Of a stretch of DNA of 12,732 nucleotides, positions 1 to 8,542 are shown in pieces. The notes beneath the pieces were generated by a model that was given only the letters and a program-made list of their open reading frames with translations, did not search any database and had not been told where the DNA came from. The stretch is taken from contig JAOXYC010182690.1 of NCBI GenBank assembly GCA_028565715.1, positions 1 through 12,732 of the forward strand, read 5' to 3'. The translations under genes and the position numbers were made by a program. Position 1 is the stretch's first letter, and each line of letters begins with the position of its first letter. Origin of the DNA: Phoronis pallida (lineage: Eukaryota > Phoronida > Phoronidae).

Positions 1-21
1 AAAAATGTTTATAGATAATTA

Positions 22-165
22 TGAATCTGTTCAAGCAACTATTTTGGTCACATCACGTGACCTAATTCCCTCAACTGAAGAAAATGTTTCATGGCCCGCC
101 TGGGGCTCGAACCCAGGACCTTCAAATTACTAGACCACTGAGATTTTAAGCGAAGAAAACTAGCC
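22..165 (-). repeat. tRNA-derived SINE fragment (head plus body piece)
   Basis: Read on the minus strand, about 150 down to 84 resembles the 3' two thirds of a tRNA. It has a CTCAGTGGTCTAG box-A-like stretch, a perfect T-arm (CTGGG, TTCGAGC, CCCAG) and a GCGGGCC acceptor strand ending in A. No matching 5' acceptor strand GGCCCGC is present and the anticodon arm is not intact, so this is a SINE head or tRNA pseudogene rather than a working tRNA. The segment 22-89 next to it, downstream of the head on the minus strand, recurs at 6572-6629, which marks it as the SINE body. The element may run off the left edge. The SINE family was not identified. Confidence 0.6.
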
Positions 166-583
166 GAGACACGATACATTTTTCATAATTTTTATTGAAA
201 AAAACACGGTTTAATGTATTTTTTAATTATAATGTTATTTGCTCCCAATTACCTAGACACATAAACGTGACCGAACTTAGGGTTTCGAAACCAGCGTTTT
301 CAGTCACGGCCTCTGTGTCTACCAATTACCGTGACACTACTCGACCTAGGTCTAATTTCTGGTTTGATGTGAATTTCACCATGATCACTTGAATACTTGG
401 CTATGCTATGGGAATTTCAAATTTAAACCTAGACAAAGTTGTCGGCCATTTTTTTAAATTAAAGTTAAAACTTGAATTTTACGCGTTTACTTCATTAACG
501 AGATCGAGCCTTTGATACTGTCGCAAGAAAATCTAGTTGACCAAGTAATCTCTGAAATAAAAACTAATTTGATTTTTTGCAGG
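166..583. other. Non-coding stretch, no gene seen
   Basis: Open frames here are short (the longest is about 65 codons from 195) and show no recognisable motif. A 16-bp near-repeat, CCAATTACC followed by two variable bases and GACAC, occurs at about 245-260 and again at about 321-336. No promoter or RNA gene is evident. Confidence 0.4.
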
Positions 584-586
584 CCT

Positions 587-768
587 GACTATTGCAGCGG
601 ATCGTGCACACAGTACAGCTTTTGGATGTTCGGCCAGAGATTGTAAAGATCAATATAAGACATTTTTTGTTGGAATTCTCACAACACAACATTATTAGTA
701 ACATTATTCCTTCGCAAATCAGAAAAAAATGTGTTCTATCGGGTGACAAAATATGTTTCAACATTTAA
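587..768 (+). other. Exon-like open stretch of unknown gene
   Basis: A polypyrimidine-rich acceptor (ATTTTTTGCAG) is followed a few bases later by a second AG. From there one frame stays open for about 59 codons to a TAA at 766-768. It includes the reading VQLLDVRPEIVKINIRHFLL and a basic C-terminal part. I do not recognise the protein, no upstream exon is visible, and no AATAAA follows closely. In DNA this AT-rich an open frame of this length can occur by chance, so this is only a candidate terminal exon or the relic of one. Confidence 0.15.
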
Positions 769-770
769 TA

Positions 771-1058
771 CCAAATATTTCAAAAACTATGAAAGCTGCG
801 ACTATGAAACTTTAAACCAATAGCATCCACCACGTAGTTGTTATCCTGTTTTCTTAAATTTAATTTTTTTATGGACTTTGAGAATTTTGGTATGAAGACT
901 TGTATGGGGAAAAATGATGTCATTATCTGAAAATGATAAAAAGAACGTGTTTTGACAACAGGCTGCTGAGTTGAAATTTAATACCAGAGACTGAGCCCCA
1001 TTTAACTTGAAATGGTATTGAGATAATAACTTTTAAAACAATGTCAAAAAGGTCTTTT
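771..1058. other. Intergenic, nothing recognisable
   Basis: AT-rich sequence with stops in all frames and no repeat shared with the rest of the window that I could find by eye. Confidence 0.4.
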
Positions 1059-1500
1059 TCAGCTGAAAAATTTTCCGTTGTCATTTTTTAAAACTGTGTT
1101 ATCCCTTGAACTCATTTGCCTGAAGACTGCCCTCGGTAGGAGTCTTGCCTTGATTTGGGTCACGCCGTCGACCACATCACCCGCGCAAGAAAAGAATTTG
1201 TCCTCACTGCGAAAGCATTCAAGCAAATTGTAGATTGAAATAAGCTTGGCATACATCTTATGTCTATAGATAAGCTTTAAATATCTACACACTGCTATTA
1301 AAAACGATTTGATTTGGGTCTTGTTTCCGTATGCGGAAGCCAGTGACCCGCTGAGTTAAGAAGAGTGCCTCGGTTCCGCGAAAGGGTTCAACCCAACCAA
1401 ATAGCCTCGAAGCCTTGAGGACGAAAATGCCCTTGAACTTCGTGACTTCACATTCAGTACACTTCCGTCGTTTTTCATGGTCAGTCAGTTTTGAGCACAA
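1059..1500. other. GC-richer block with minus-strand open frames, unassigned
   Basis: This block is visibly richer in G and C than its flanks. It carries two neighbouring minus-strand open frames of about 77 and 71 codons. Neither reading shows a family motif I recognise. The 12-mer TTGATTTGGGTC occurs exactly twice, at 1150-1161 and 1309-1320, about 159 bp apart, which suggests an internally duplicated or transposon-derived sequence. It could be a decayed repeat or the remains of an old exon pair. Confidence 0.25.
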
Positions 1501-2160
1501 ATAAAGATGGGCTCCTTAGACCTGGATTCAATGCTCATCATTGAGGCTTGAATGAGCACAACCAAACTAACTTCCGTATAACGAAAATAAAATTATCAAT
1601 TATTAAAATACGACATTTCAATCGTTTTTTTTTTACACAATTTGATCATTTTTCGTTGCCAATTGACTTTTCGTAACCTTCATTCGTTATCGAAACATGG
1701 TGTTTATACAATACAGTTGATCTCAGTTATCTTGGTGACCCGTCAAGTTATTTCATCAAGTCACATTGGCCGCATGTATAGAGATTTCCGGAAGAAGCGC
1801 AGGTATTTTAAATAAAATAAAAATTCGTTTAGATGAATGTAAGGATGTAATTTGTAACAAACAATCCAACACAATTGACCACATTCAATAGTTGATAATG
1901 TTGCATTCGTAAGTAGCGATGTATAAGTTTAAATATAATTTTATATTTTACTTTCATGAGTTTGAATGCCAGTCTTACGAAAAACCGTTAACAAACATGC
2001 CATTTCGGAAGGACTATTACCATGAAACTATGATGTTTCCGATTTCCGAAACGACACATGATAAAAAGTGTCCATATTTTTTAAATGTAAATCTATTTTT
2101 ATAGTTTTTTTATTAGAAAATAAGTTCATTTGAAGAAAGAAATTCAATTTCAATTAATGG
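1501..2160. other. Intergenic, nothing recognisable
   Basis: AT-rich, with only short open frames. The 61-codon plus-strand frame from 1919 is of low complexity and has no domain signature, so I treat it as chance. Confidence 0.4.
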
Positions 2161-2164
2161 TCGA

Positions 2165-2345
2165 GTGCTGGTGGCTCAGTGGTAGAGAGTGCGCCTCTTA
2201 ATCCGGAGGTCAACAGTTCAAACCCCAGCAAGGCCGCCGCATTTGTGTTTTTGGACAAAACACTTCACCCTACGTGTCTCTCTCCACCCAGGTGTAGAAA
2301 TGGGTACCAGGTTAGGAATCAGAATGTAAGCTTGTAGCGCTAACG
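2165..2345 (+). repeat. tRNA-Lys-like SINE, head plus central domain
   Basis: A Pol III type-2 promoter is visible: box A TGGCTCAGTGG at 2172-2182 and box B AGTTCAAACCC at 2215-2225. Between them lies CTCTTAATC, the anticodon-loop sequence typical of tRNA-Lys(CTT), but the anticodon stem no longer pairs. After the head comes a SINE-type central region (about 2240-2315) holding CACCCAGGTGTA and AAATGGGTACC, of a kind widespread in invertebrate SINEs. No intact 3' tail follows here, so the copy is probably 3'-truncated or diverged beyond about 2345. Assignment to a named superfamily needs a library search. Confidence 0.75.
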
Positions 2346-2424
2346 CGGCTCAGCTGATTTGAGAATGTTATTTGAGTGAAAAGTTCCGCAACCTGGAATA
2401 ATAGGGACCTTTCGCAAGCACACG

Positions 2425-2527
2425 GAAACGGAAACGGACACGGCTACGTCAACAAAAAGTGTGTAGGTGTGACGTCATTCCCGTTACTGCATAAAAAGGT
2501 CACGGATATAGCTGCTGATTTCCGTGA
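2425..2527 (+). promoter_or_regulatory. CRE and TATA-like stretch with short hairpin
   Basis: A short run of GGAAAC-type direct repeats at about 2425-2445 is followed by a perfect CRE palindrome TGACGTCA at 2470-2477. A TATA-like CATAAAAAGG lies about 12 bp further on. A 7-bp perfect inverted repeat, TCACGGA at 2500-2506 and TCCGTGA at 2521-2527, sits just downstream. The spacing looks like a core promoter, but the only ORF soon after is 38 codons (2576-2692) with no recognised motif. It may instead be the end of a non-autonomous transposon. Confidence 0.25.
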
Positions 2528-2699
2528 GTATTTTACGGACAAGTTTTTTTCTTAAAATTAGATATATTTTGGATAATGTTAGGAAATGAACTTGATGTAG
2601 GACTTCTTAAGATATCAAGGAAGTGTAAAAACAAGAAATCGAATGCCGACAGCCTGTTTTTATGCACGAAATGGCTCTTGAAATTCGAGTGATTTTTAA

Positions 2700-3270
2700 A
2701 TGATAAAACAACTTGAGTTGACACTCTCGACAGGTTCCCGACTGACGAACCAGGCCTGGACTTCGCCGATTTTGTATTGCAACCTTGTCGGGTTTTCATT
2801 CGTTTTGGCATGGCTCCTTGCACGACCTAGGTGATAGTAAACATACCGATATTAGGTTATCAAGCCTGCTTTATATGATATATCGGAGGTAGCTTTAAGT
2901 TTTGAGACATGATCGACTTGGGTAGCCAAGGGGTACAAGTCGTACAGAGCGGTCCCTCGTTTACTTCCTGTTATTCAGTCGATTAAAACACATTGACTGG
3001 GTGTGCATTGAAATGGGCCTATCAAGCCCCACTTGTTTTTTTTATCCGTACATGTTTGACCTCCTTATCACATGCCTAAATATGTGCATCTAAATGTTCT
3101 CTACTATGATGATAGTTTTCTATTACTTACTGTATAGCAATTTTTGATTGACATGGCATACCTTACCTATTTGAAATAGATGAGGTACGCTTATTACATG
3201 GATGGTTACAAGTCAAATTATGGCATTTGATACTCAATAAAAGCCGTCCCTTGCGGGCCAGCATATTTGT
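2700..3270. other. Intergenic, nothing firmly recognisable
   Basis: The minus-strand open frame over 2533-2823 has no recognisable domain and I treat it as chance. An AATAAA lies on the plus strand near 3237, but I see no coding exon leading into it. Confidence 0.35.
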
Positions 3271-3352
3271 TAATTGTCTGTGTACCAGGTTCTCAGTCGC
3301 TAATTGTCGGCGTACCCGGTTTTTGGGTCCGTGTACGCGGTATTTGGGTACG
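3271..3352 (+). repeat. Imperfect 30-bp tandem repeat, about 2.7 units
   Basis: Units lie at 3271-3300, 3301-3330 and a partial one at 3331-3352. The first two share TAATTGTC at the start, and all three share a G-rich core of the form GTGTACCxGGTxxxxxGTxC. The third lacks the first nine bases of the unit. The array is GC-richer than its surroundings and diverged, so it is not a recent expansion. No function is apparent. Confidence 0.6.
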
Positions 3353-4520
3353 AAGGCCTGAAGGAGAAACTTCTATATTTGACATGTACCGATTGATACA
3401 CGTCAACTAGCCCTTCTCATGGTAGAAACAAGTGTATATTTCTTATAACATATATTTTTTAATTTCAGACACAGAGAGCCTTCAAAAAATTATACAGAAG
3501 ATTGCTTTCACGTCTGAGGTTCGGACAGATGGAAAATCATAAAATGGATAATTATATATATGCTAGAAGATGGAGAGGAAAATAGCGTTGTAGGCCTTCC
3601 ATGGTCTTGGTGAATTTCGACAAGCTCAGAAAACAATGCAAACAAATCTGCATTCCTATGTATCACACGGTTCACACCACAATTTGCTGAGAAAATGGAC
3701 TCCGAAAGACTGTGCACGAATTATCTAACATTTATTAGTTACCCTTTTGGAAATGATGAGGAAACAGTAACTGCTGAAAACTTTATGTGAATAGTTAGCT
3801 GGACCAGAAAAAATAGCGACAATTGTTGTGAGGATGACTTATGACACGGCTATTTATAGCCGGTAGTGGTTCATATCGTCCAAATCATAAAACTCAGCAT
3901 GTAGGGTATGAGTATCACTCTTGTTAATTAAATAAATCCTCTAAGCACGAACAAACCTTTGAGCGTGAACTATATTTGCACCACCTTTAAGCCACACAAT
4001 AAATCATTGACTATTATATATAGATTATTTTGCAAACTATTTAATATGTAGTGGGTTATTAGACAATTCAAATTGAATCAGATGTAGTGTTTAACTCATG
4101 TAAATCCTCGTAAATATACATATAACTTACTTAAAACCCCATTGCATATTACAATATGAGCAAAATAACTTATAATAATTTAACATTCAAATGTGAATTT
4201 GTTTTATGACTGCATAAGATGTTTCAAGGACATCTATATGTGAATAAATATTTTAAACCAGTAGTACATTTACAGTATTAATTCTTGGCTTTGGCTTGCA
4301 TGTGAAACCAGTTGTTATTTTGACAGTGAGTGACCCATCTTTTTTATCTGGAAGCACAAAACTATTTGTACATTAAAAATAGTTGGGTGTTTCCAGAAGT
4401 TTTTCATTATACCAAACAAAATGTGCGTTTTTATTTGAATTTCAGTGACAGTTTTTGTTATTATAATTGAATGAAAATTCTTTCCTTATTATCATTTATA
4501 ATTTATGTTGACTTATTTTT
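3353..4520. other. Intergenic, with one splice-acceptor-like site
   Basis: TATTTTTTAATTTCAG near 3453-3468 is a good-looking 3' splice site. The frames that follow close within about 24 to 39 codons. A further open stretch of about 58 codons (about 3613-3789, plus strand) shows no family motif. From about 3790 to 4520 the DNA is very AT-rich with stops in every frame, and I see nothing in it. Confidence 0.3.
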
Positions 4521-5735
4521 AGACGCTATGGAGGAGAAATGATTTTCTGTTCAAATTATGAGCTTTTCAAATTACTTAGTAAAATAAAGGACTCCTTTTA
4601 TCATGACTTGCTTCCCAGTTTGGAGTAGGTAGTCCCTGTTTTACATCAAGATAATATTCTAGTTCAAAACCAAGTCATATGGAATAATAAAAATGTGTTA
4701 ATTATTAATAGATCCCTGTACAACTCAAGTTATTGCTTGTTAACATTGTATTCATTTGTGACCTGCCTGATATGGAGAATAGAATTTTGTCATGGGAAGT
4801 CCTGAAAGATTGATATAAAGTAAAGTCAAACTTTGTAGAATACTACTCAATAGTTGATAAACTTAAAATAAATGATGAAAAATTAAGCAACGAAAAAGCA
4901 ACTGACTTTGACTTTACCAAGATCAATAGTTCCTGGACTAAATCTGTTCTGGTGTCAAAACAGGCCACCCCACCTGATATAGCAAATGAACTGTTAAGAT
5001 TGTGTAACAAACAGGAAGTTGTAAAAATTTATGTAATGCCCTTTGAATTGTCATTGTCAGCCTATGACATTTTTTTAAATACTACTATTTACATGGAAGG
5101 TTTACAATGCTCGCTTAAAGAAAATGAACCTTGTTGAGAGTGATGCTTGTCACTTCTGTAATTTAACTCAAACACAGAGCCATATGTTCATAGAATGTAA
5201 CTGTATTCAACCTTTCTGGTCAAATATCCAACAATTTCTGTAAAAGGTACTTGAAGAACCTATTGAATTAAGTGTAAATATCTTAAAATATGGCACCACG
5301 TCCAAAAATGTTATACTGATCAATACGATTATAACTCTTGCGCAATTCTTTATTTATTTAATAAGACCAGAGAGAGAGCCGTATACCTACCTTGTTAGAA
5401 TTTAAAAAGATACTACTCAATTTTGTTCAAGTAGAAGGAAAAAGGTACAATATACTATACCCCTATAGACCTACAAGGCAAATTGTGGGAAGCTATTATG
5501 CATATCTAAGTGTTCAGTTACTATTTGGTGAAGATTATAATGAGTTACTTTTATCTACAAAAATCGAAATAAACACATACTTTATTACGTGTGAATGCGT
5601 GAGTGCTTGCGGGTTGTTTATGCCCAAAAATACTGTTTATCTGAAATTGTAAGGGGGTGATCCCAAGGCACCCAACCTTGGCACTCCCATTTGAGTTTTT
5701 TTCTGGGTAAATAAATGTTTAAAAATATATATATA
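4521..5735 (+). pseudogene. Decayed L1/Tx1-like LINE, ORF2 C-terminal end and 3' UTR
   Basis: This is a 5'-truncated, inactivated non-LTR retrotransposon. One frame, interrupted by stops, carries typical post-reverse-transcriptase ORF2 readings: KIKDSFYHDLL near 4581-4613, VIWNNKNVLIINRSLYNSS near 4675-4731, and then KVYNARLKKMN at about 5097-5129. The last leads into the LINE C-terminal cysteine motif CHFC...HMFIEC...FW at about 5145-5220. LINTIITLAQFFIYL follows near 5311-5355, and a shift near 5391 moves the reading to EFKKILLNFVQVEGKRYNIL. Numerous stops, plus a shift in the 4803-5090 part, destroy the ORF. The tail 5650-5735 looks like the element's 3' UTR, with AATAAA at 5710-5715 and a short AT repeat. 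The endonuclease and reverse transcriptase domains are absent. The family call rests on motif memory, not a search. Confidence 0.75.
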
Positions 5736-6055
5736 AAATTTAGTTTCTCACCTTTTCTTTGCTGTGTTTTTCAAGCAAACCTAAAGATTTAAAATGTTTT
5801 CCTTTATACGTCAATGATACTTTTCATTCTCATTAATGAAAACTTAAATACAACATCTAAATATTATCATTGATGACTTTATTAACAAAAAAAAATGAAT
5901 TCCTGTGTCTTTTTATCAGTGAAAACCTACTTGACTGCTCAGAGTAATTTGCGGGATAGTACGCGGTGGGATGATTGCCACATTTAAATTTAAAAAATAT
6001 ATTTTATGCATGTTTAAGGTTTTTGAATTTTAAATATACAATAAGCAATTGATCT
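5736..6055. other. Intergenic, AT-rich
   Basis: No coding or repeat signal was recognised between the LINE 3' end and the GC-richer block upstream of the Myb/SANT-like gene. Confidence 0.35.
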
Positions 6056-6149
6056 TTGGGCCGGGTGTTTTTTTTCTCGAATATTCAAGCGTTTGGACCC
6101 CGGGGTTTGGACTTGTTGTTTACGTGCCTGAGAGTGCTAGATATAGATT

Positions 6150-6366
6150 GGCGATCTTCAGAAATCCCCGGTATGGACAAATATCCTATGAGATCTTTGG
6201 TATGGCTGAATATTAGTTTCCATTTTGGGAAATGGCACGAAATGCCACGTGTGCAGCAAGTTGGACGCGGCTTCTACCAGTGTTGGTGGCGCGAAAAAAT
6301 TCCACGTTGTGATGTGCACGTGTTAAACGCCCCAATTTTTCCTTTTTGCTGTTTGGTGTTTCAATC
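6150..6366 (+). promoter_or_regulatory. Probable promoter and 5' UTR exon of the Myb/SANT-like gene
   Basis: A GC-richer patch holds an exact E2F-type site GGCGCGAAA at 6288-6296, two CACGTG-like boxes (GCCACGTG near 6244 and GCACGTG near 6316) and a strong donor, C|GTAAGTATT, with GT at 6367-6368. About 297 bp later a candidate acceptor, TCCAG, ends at 6664, seven bases before the preferred ATG of the gene. The simplest reading is a non-coding first exon ending at 6366. The open frame across this patch would hit a stop just after the splice, so it is not an N-terminal extension. The transcription start is not determined. Confidence 0.35.
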
Positions 6367-6440
6367 GTAAGTATTTCTTTTTAAAAAGAATTCATGCCAA
6401 TCCTTGATAAAGCTATATGAAATTTAATTGTTAACTATTG

Positions 6441-6458
6441 TTGACGTCATAAATAGGC
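6441..6458 (+). promoter_or_regulatory. CRE palindrome beside a TATA-like sequence
   Basis: TGACGTCA occurs at about 6442-6449 and runs straight into ATAAATAGG. It lies inside the presumed 5' UTR intron of the Myb/SANT-like gene. It could be an alternative promoter, or chance. Confidence 0.2.
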
Positions 6459-6571
6459 TATTAGATAATAATTTACAACAGGTGCTCATGATTGTTAATA
6501 ATTATGCGTTCTATGTTTTTCAACACTGTGATTGTGAAAACCTGTAACCAGGGTACGATCAATAAATACAT

Positions 6572-6629
6572 TGAATCTGTTCAAGCTACTATTTAGTGGA
6601 CTTTATTCCCTCAACTGAGGAAAATATTT
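6572..6629 (-). repeat. SINE body fragment, second copy of the 22-89 repeat
   Basis: TGAATCTGTTCAAGC, then ACTATTT, then ATTCCCTCAACTGA and AAAAT match 22-89 in the same order and orientation, with about 10 bases missing in the middle and a few substitutions. The tRNA head found beside the first copy is absent here. The fragment ends 42 bp before the ATG chosen for the Myb/SANT-like gene, and the open frame of that exon runs back into it. Confidence 0.7.
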
Positions 6630-6670
6630 TTTGTATACGCTCAGTGTTGTTATTTATGGTCCAGGTAACA

Positions 6671-7962
6671 ATGGCGATGAAGGTGATGCGATTTAATTCA
6701 AAAATGGATGTGCTGCTCCTTACGGAAGTGGTGGCAAGAAATCCATACGCTAACAGCCAACAGTGGGGCGGTATAACTAAGGAAGTGAATAGGTTTATCC
6801 AGAAGGACAATAATGACTCTATGGTTAGTGAGAGGGGTTGTAGGGACCGGTTGAAAATTCTGCTAACCGCATTCAAGGCCAAAACCCTAGCATCGCTAAA
6901 GGCGTAAGTATATCCCTTTTTTCTTTGCAATTTAATAAGTATATTCTAATAGTAGTAGGCTTACGTAAAGTGATGGTGGTAAAGGTATTTGTGGTAGTAA
7001 TATCCTGTACCGTGTTGACTGTTGACGAAATAAAATAATATTCCTATAATATATACAATATAATAAACTTCTTCAAATCCAATGAATTTTGTTGTATCTC
7101 AACTATGTATAGAGTGTATTATAAAATGTAAGTCTTGAGCCATCGAGTGTATTTATTTTAAATTTCATGACTCTTTGTAATGGAAGTATAATTCATTTGA
7201 CTCATTCTCCACTTTTTCATTAAAGAGTCATTGTATTTCAGATCAGGAACAGCAGAAGAATATACCCAAAGAGATGCTCTGCTTACCGAGATCGTGCAGC
7301 TTGATGAAGAGGCGAAGGCCAAGGTCAAAACTGATAAAAAAAAGGAACAGGTGAAATTGGAGCAGGGTCAGGACATAAGAAAAGTTTCAATGCAAACGTT
7401 GAAAACTAGTTCAGGTAAGGACATACTTAAACCGTTTCGATATAATAATAAAATTAATGACAATTCTAAATGACATCTATAGAAATTTTCGCTTGTACCT
7501 TTTTTATCAACATGACAAAAACTTAATTCTTAGATTCAATAAGACATTATTGCTTTACCTTTCAAAAATGTCTGACTGTCTTCAGTTGAAATGTTTTTTC
7601 ATGTTTCTAAATATAGCGTTACACAGCTTGCACGTCCACTTATATGTATATAAACAAATATTGTCGTAGGAACTCGCAAAAATTATATCAGTGAAAGAAC
7701 ATCTCTTTTTATAATACTTTAAAAAAATCTGTTTTCAGGTTCAGCACCCTCAAAAAAACGCAGAACAACAGCTGACTATCTGCAGTATACAAAAGAGAAA
7801 TCAGAACAAGAGTTGAAGCTGCGCGAAAAAGAATACGAACTGCAGAGGCAGCGTTTTGACTTAGAAAGGGAAGAACGACGGGCCGGGTTGGCGCGAGATA
7901 TGCAAATGATGAATGTTTTATCCAAACTTGCTGACAAATTAGCCGAAAAAAAGGAATTGTAG
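6671..7962 (+). CDS. Myb/SANT-like DNA-binding domain protein, three exons, 209 aa
   Basis: Exons are 6671-6903, 7242-7414 and 7739-7962, joined by GT/AG introns of 338 and 324 bp (donors C|GTAAGT and G|GTAAGG; acceptors TTTCAG and TTTTCAG). The phases fit and the sum is 630 nt with a TAG stop. Residues 8-75 form a trihelical Myb/SANT-like domain: SKMDVLLLTEVVARNPYA, QQWGGITKEV, and ERGCRDRLKILLTAFKA. KASGTAEEYTQRD follows, a linker typical of this family. A basic patch K141-R144 (SKKRR) is a likely nuclear localisation signal. Residues about 150-190 are charged heptad-like sequence, a probable coiled coil. Proteins of this type occur in large invertebrate families related to the Myb-like partner of Harbinger/PIF transposons and probably bind DNA in the nucleus; the target is unknown. 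ATG 6671 is preferred for its Kozak context (ACAATGG) over ATG 6656. Upstream in-frame codons lie in SINE sequence. Confidence 0.85.
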
Positions 7963-8139
7963 TACCGTTTGCCTTGCTTTAATGTTAAAGTTATTGTATT
8001 TTCTATCTTTGCTGATTAATCATTCATTTTTTTAATCAAACTCATTTTATCCATTCGTTTTAAATCACCATGTTTAAATTCATGTTTCACATTTTTGTAA
8101 GGACTGCATAGAAATGTAATTGCTTTGCACTGCAACCTC

Positions 8140-8180
8140 AATAAATTATTATAATTAATATTTTGTAATTTTTGTTACCA
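8140..8180 (+). terminator. Poly(A) signal of the Myb/SANT-like gene
   Basis: AATAAA at 8140-8145 lies about 180 nt after the stop codon and is followed by a T- and GT-rich stretch (TTTTGTAATTTTTGTT, from about 8161). This is the arrangement expected of a cleavage and polyadenylation site. Confidence 0.6.
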
Positions 8181-8479
8181 ATAATGCATGTTTTCATTGA
8201 GTAGGCTACTCCGGCGTTATTAAGTTAGAAAACGCAAAAAAAAACATGCACTTAATTAAATGCAATTGCTTGACGACGTTTTATCTTATTATGTTAATAA
8301 AAGACTACGTGCACTAAGTTCAATTTCCAATACCTGCACAAATAAAGGCCAATGCGACCTCAATGACCATTATTAAAGATTCTTAAAGTTTTATTATTTA
8401 ACATTGAACAACGGGTACTTTTTACCACAAGTGGCCATGTGTTTTAAATAGCACATGTCTGTTTGCCAATTAGGTATTA

Positions 8480-8540
8480 CTTGTAAAGCGCTTTGAATAA
8501 AAAGCGCTATATAAGCACCGACATTATTATTATTATTATT
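8480..8540 (+). repeat. SINE-type 3' tail with (ATT)6
   Basis: GTAAAGCGCTTTGA, then AAAGCGCTATATAAGC, then an uninterrupted (ATT)6 at 8523-8540. This tail form is common at the 3' end of invertebrate SINEs. The AAAGCGCTTT and AGCGCT blocks can pair as a hairpin. No tRNA head or central domain is visible upstream, so the copy is 5'-truncated. It does not match the 2165-2345 SINE closely enough to say they are one family. Confidence 0.6.
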
Positions 8541-8542
8541 AA

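Noticed and set aside
84-150. Functional tRNA gene on the minus strand
   Set aside because: The T-arm is perfect, but the 5' acceptor strand is missing and the anticodon arm does not fold.
2165-2235. Functional tRNA-Lys gene
   Set aside because: Boxes A and B are good, but the anticodon stem does not pair and a SINE central domain follows directly.
2533-2823. 96-codon minus-strand open frame as a gene
   Set aside because: No domain, no promoter or poly(A) arrangement in that orientation, and the reading looks like chance.
3508-3717. 69-codon minus-strand open frame as a transposase fragment
   Set aside because: No catalytic or DNA-binding motif could be matched.
6056-6370. 104-codon open frame as an N-terminal part of the Myb/SANT-like gene
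   Set aside because: It opens without an ATG for 39 codons, has no family motif, and splicing at 6366 to 6665 would give an immediate stop. It is better read as promoter and 5' UTR.
6589-6930. 113-codon minus-strand open frame
   Set aside because: It is antisense to the first coding exon of the Myb/SANT-like gene, whose frame has clear domain and splice support.
7457-7669. 70-codon open frame
   Set aside because: It lies inside intron 2 of the Myb/SANT-like gene, is of low complexity and has no motif.
8523-8540. (ATT)6 as an independent microsatellite
   Set aside because: It directly follows the AGCGCTATATAAGC motif typical of SINE tails, so it is part of that element.
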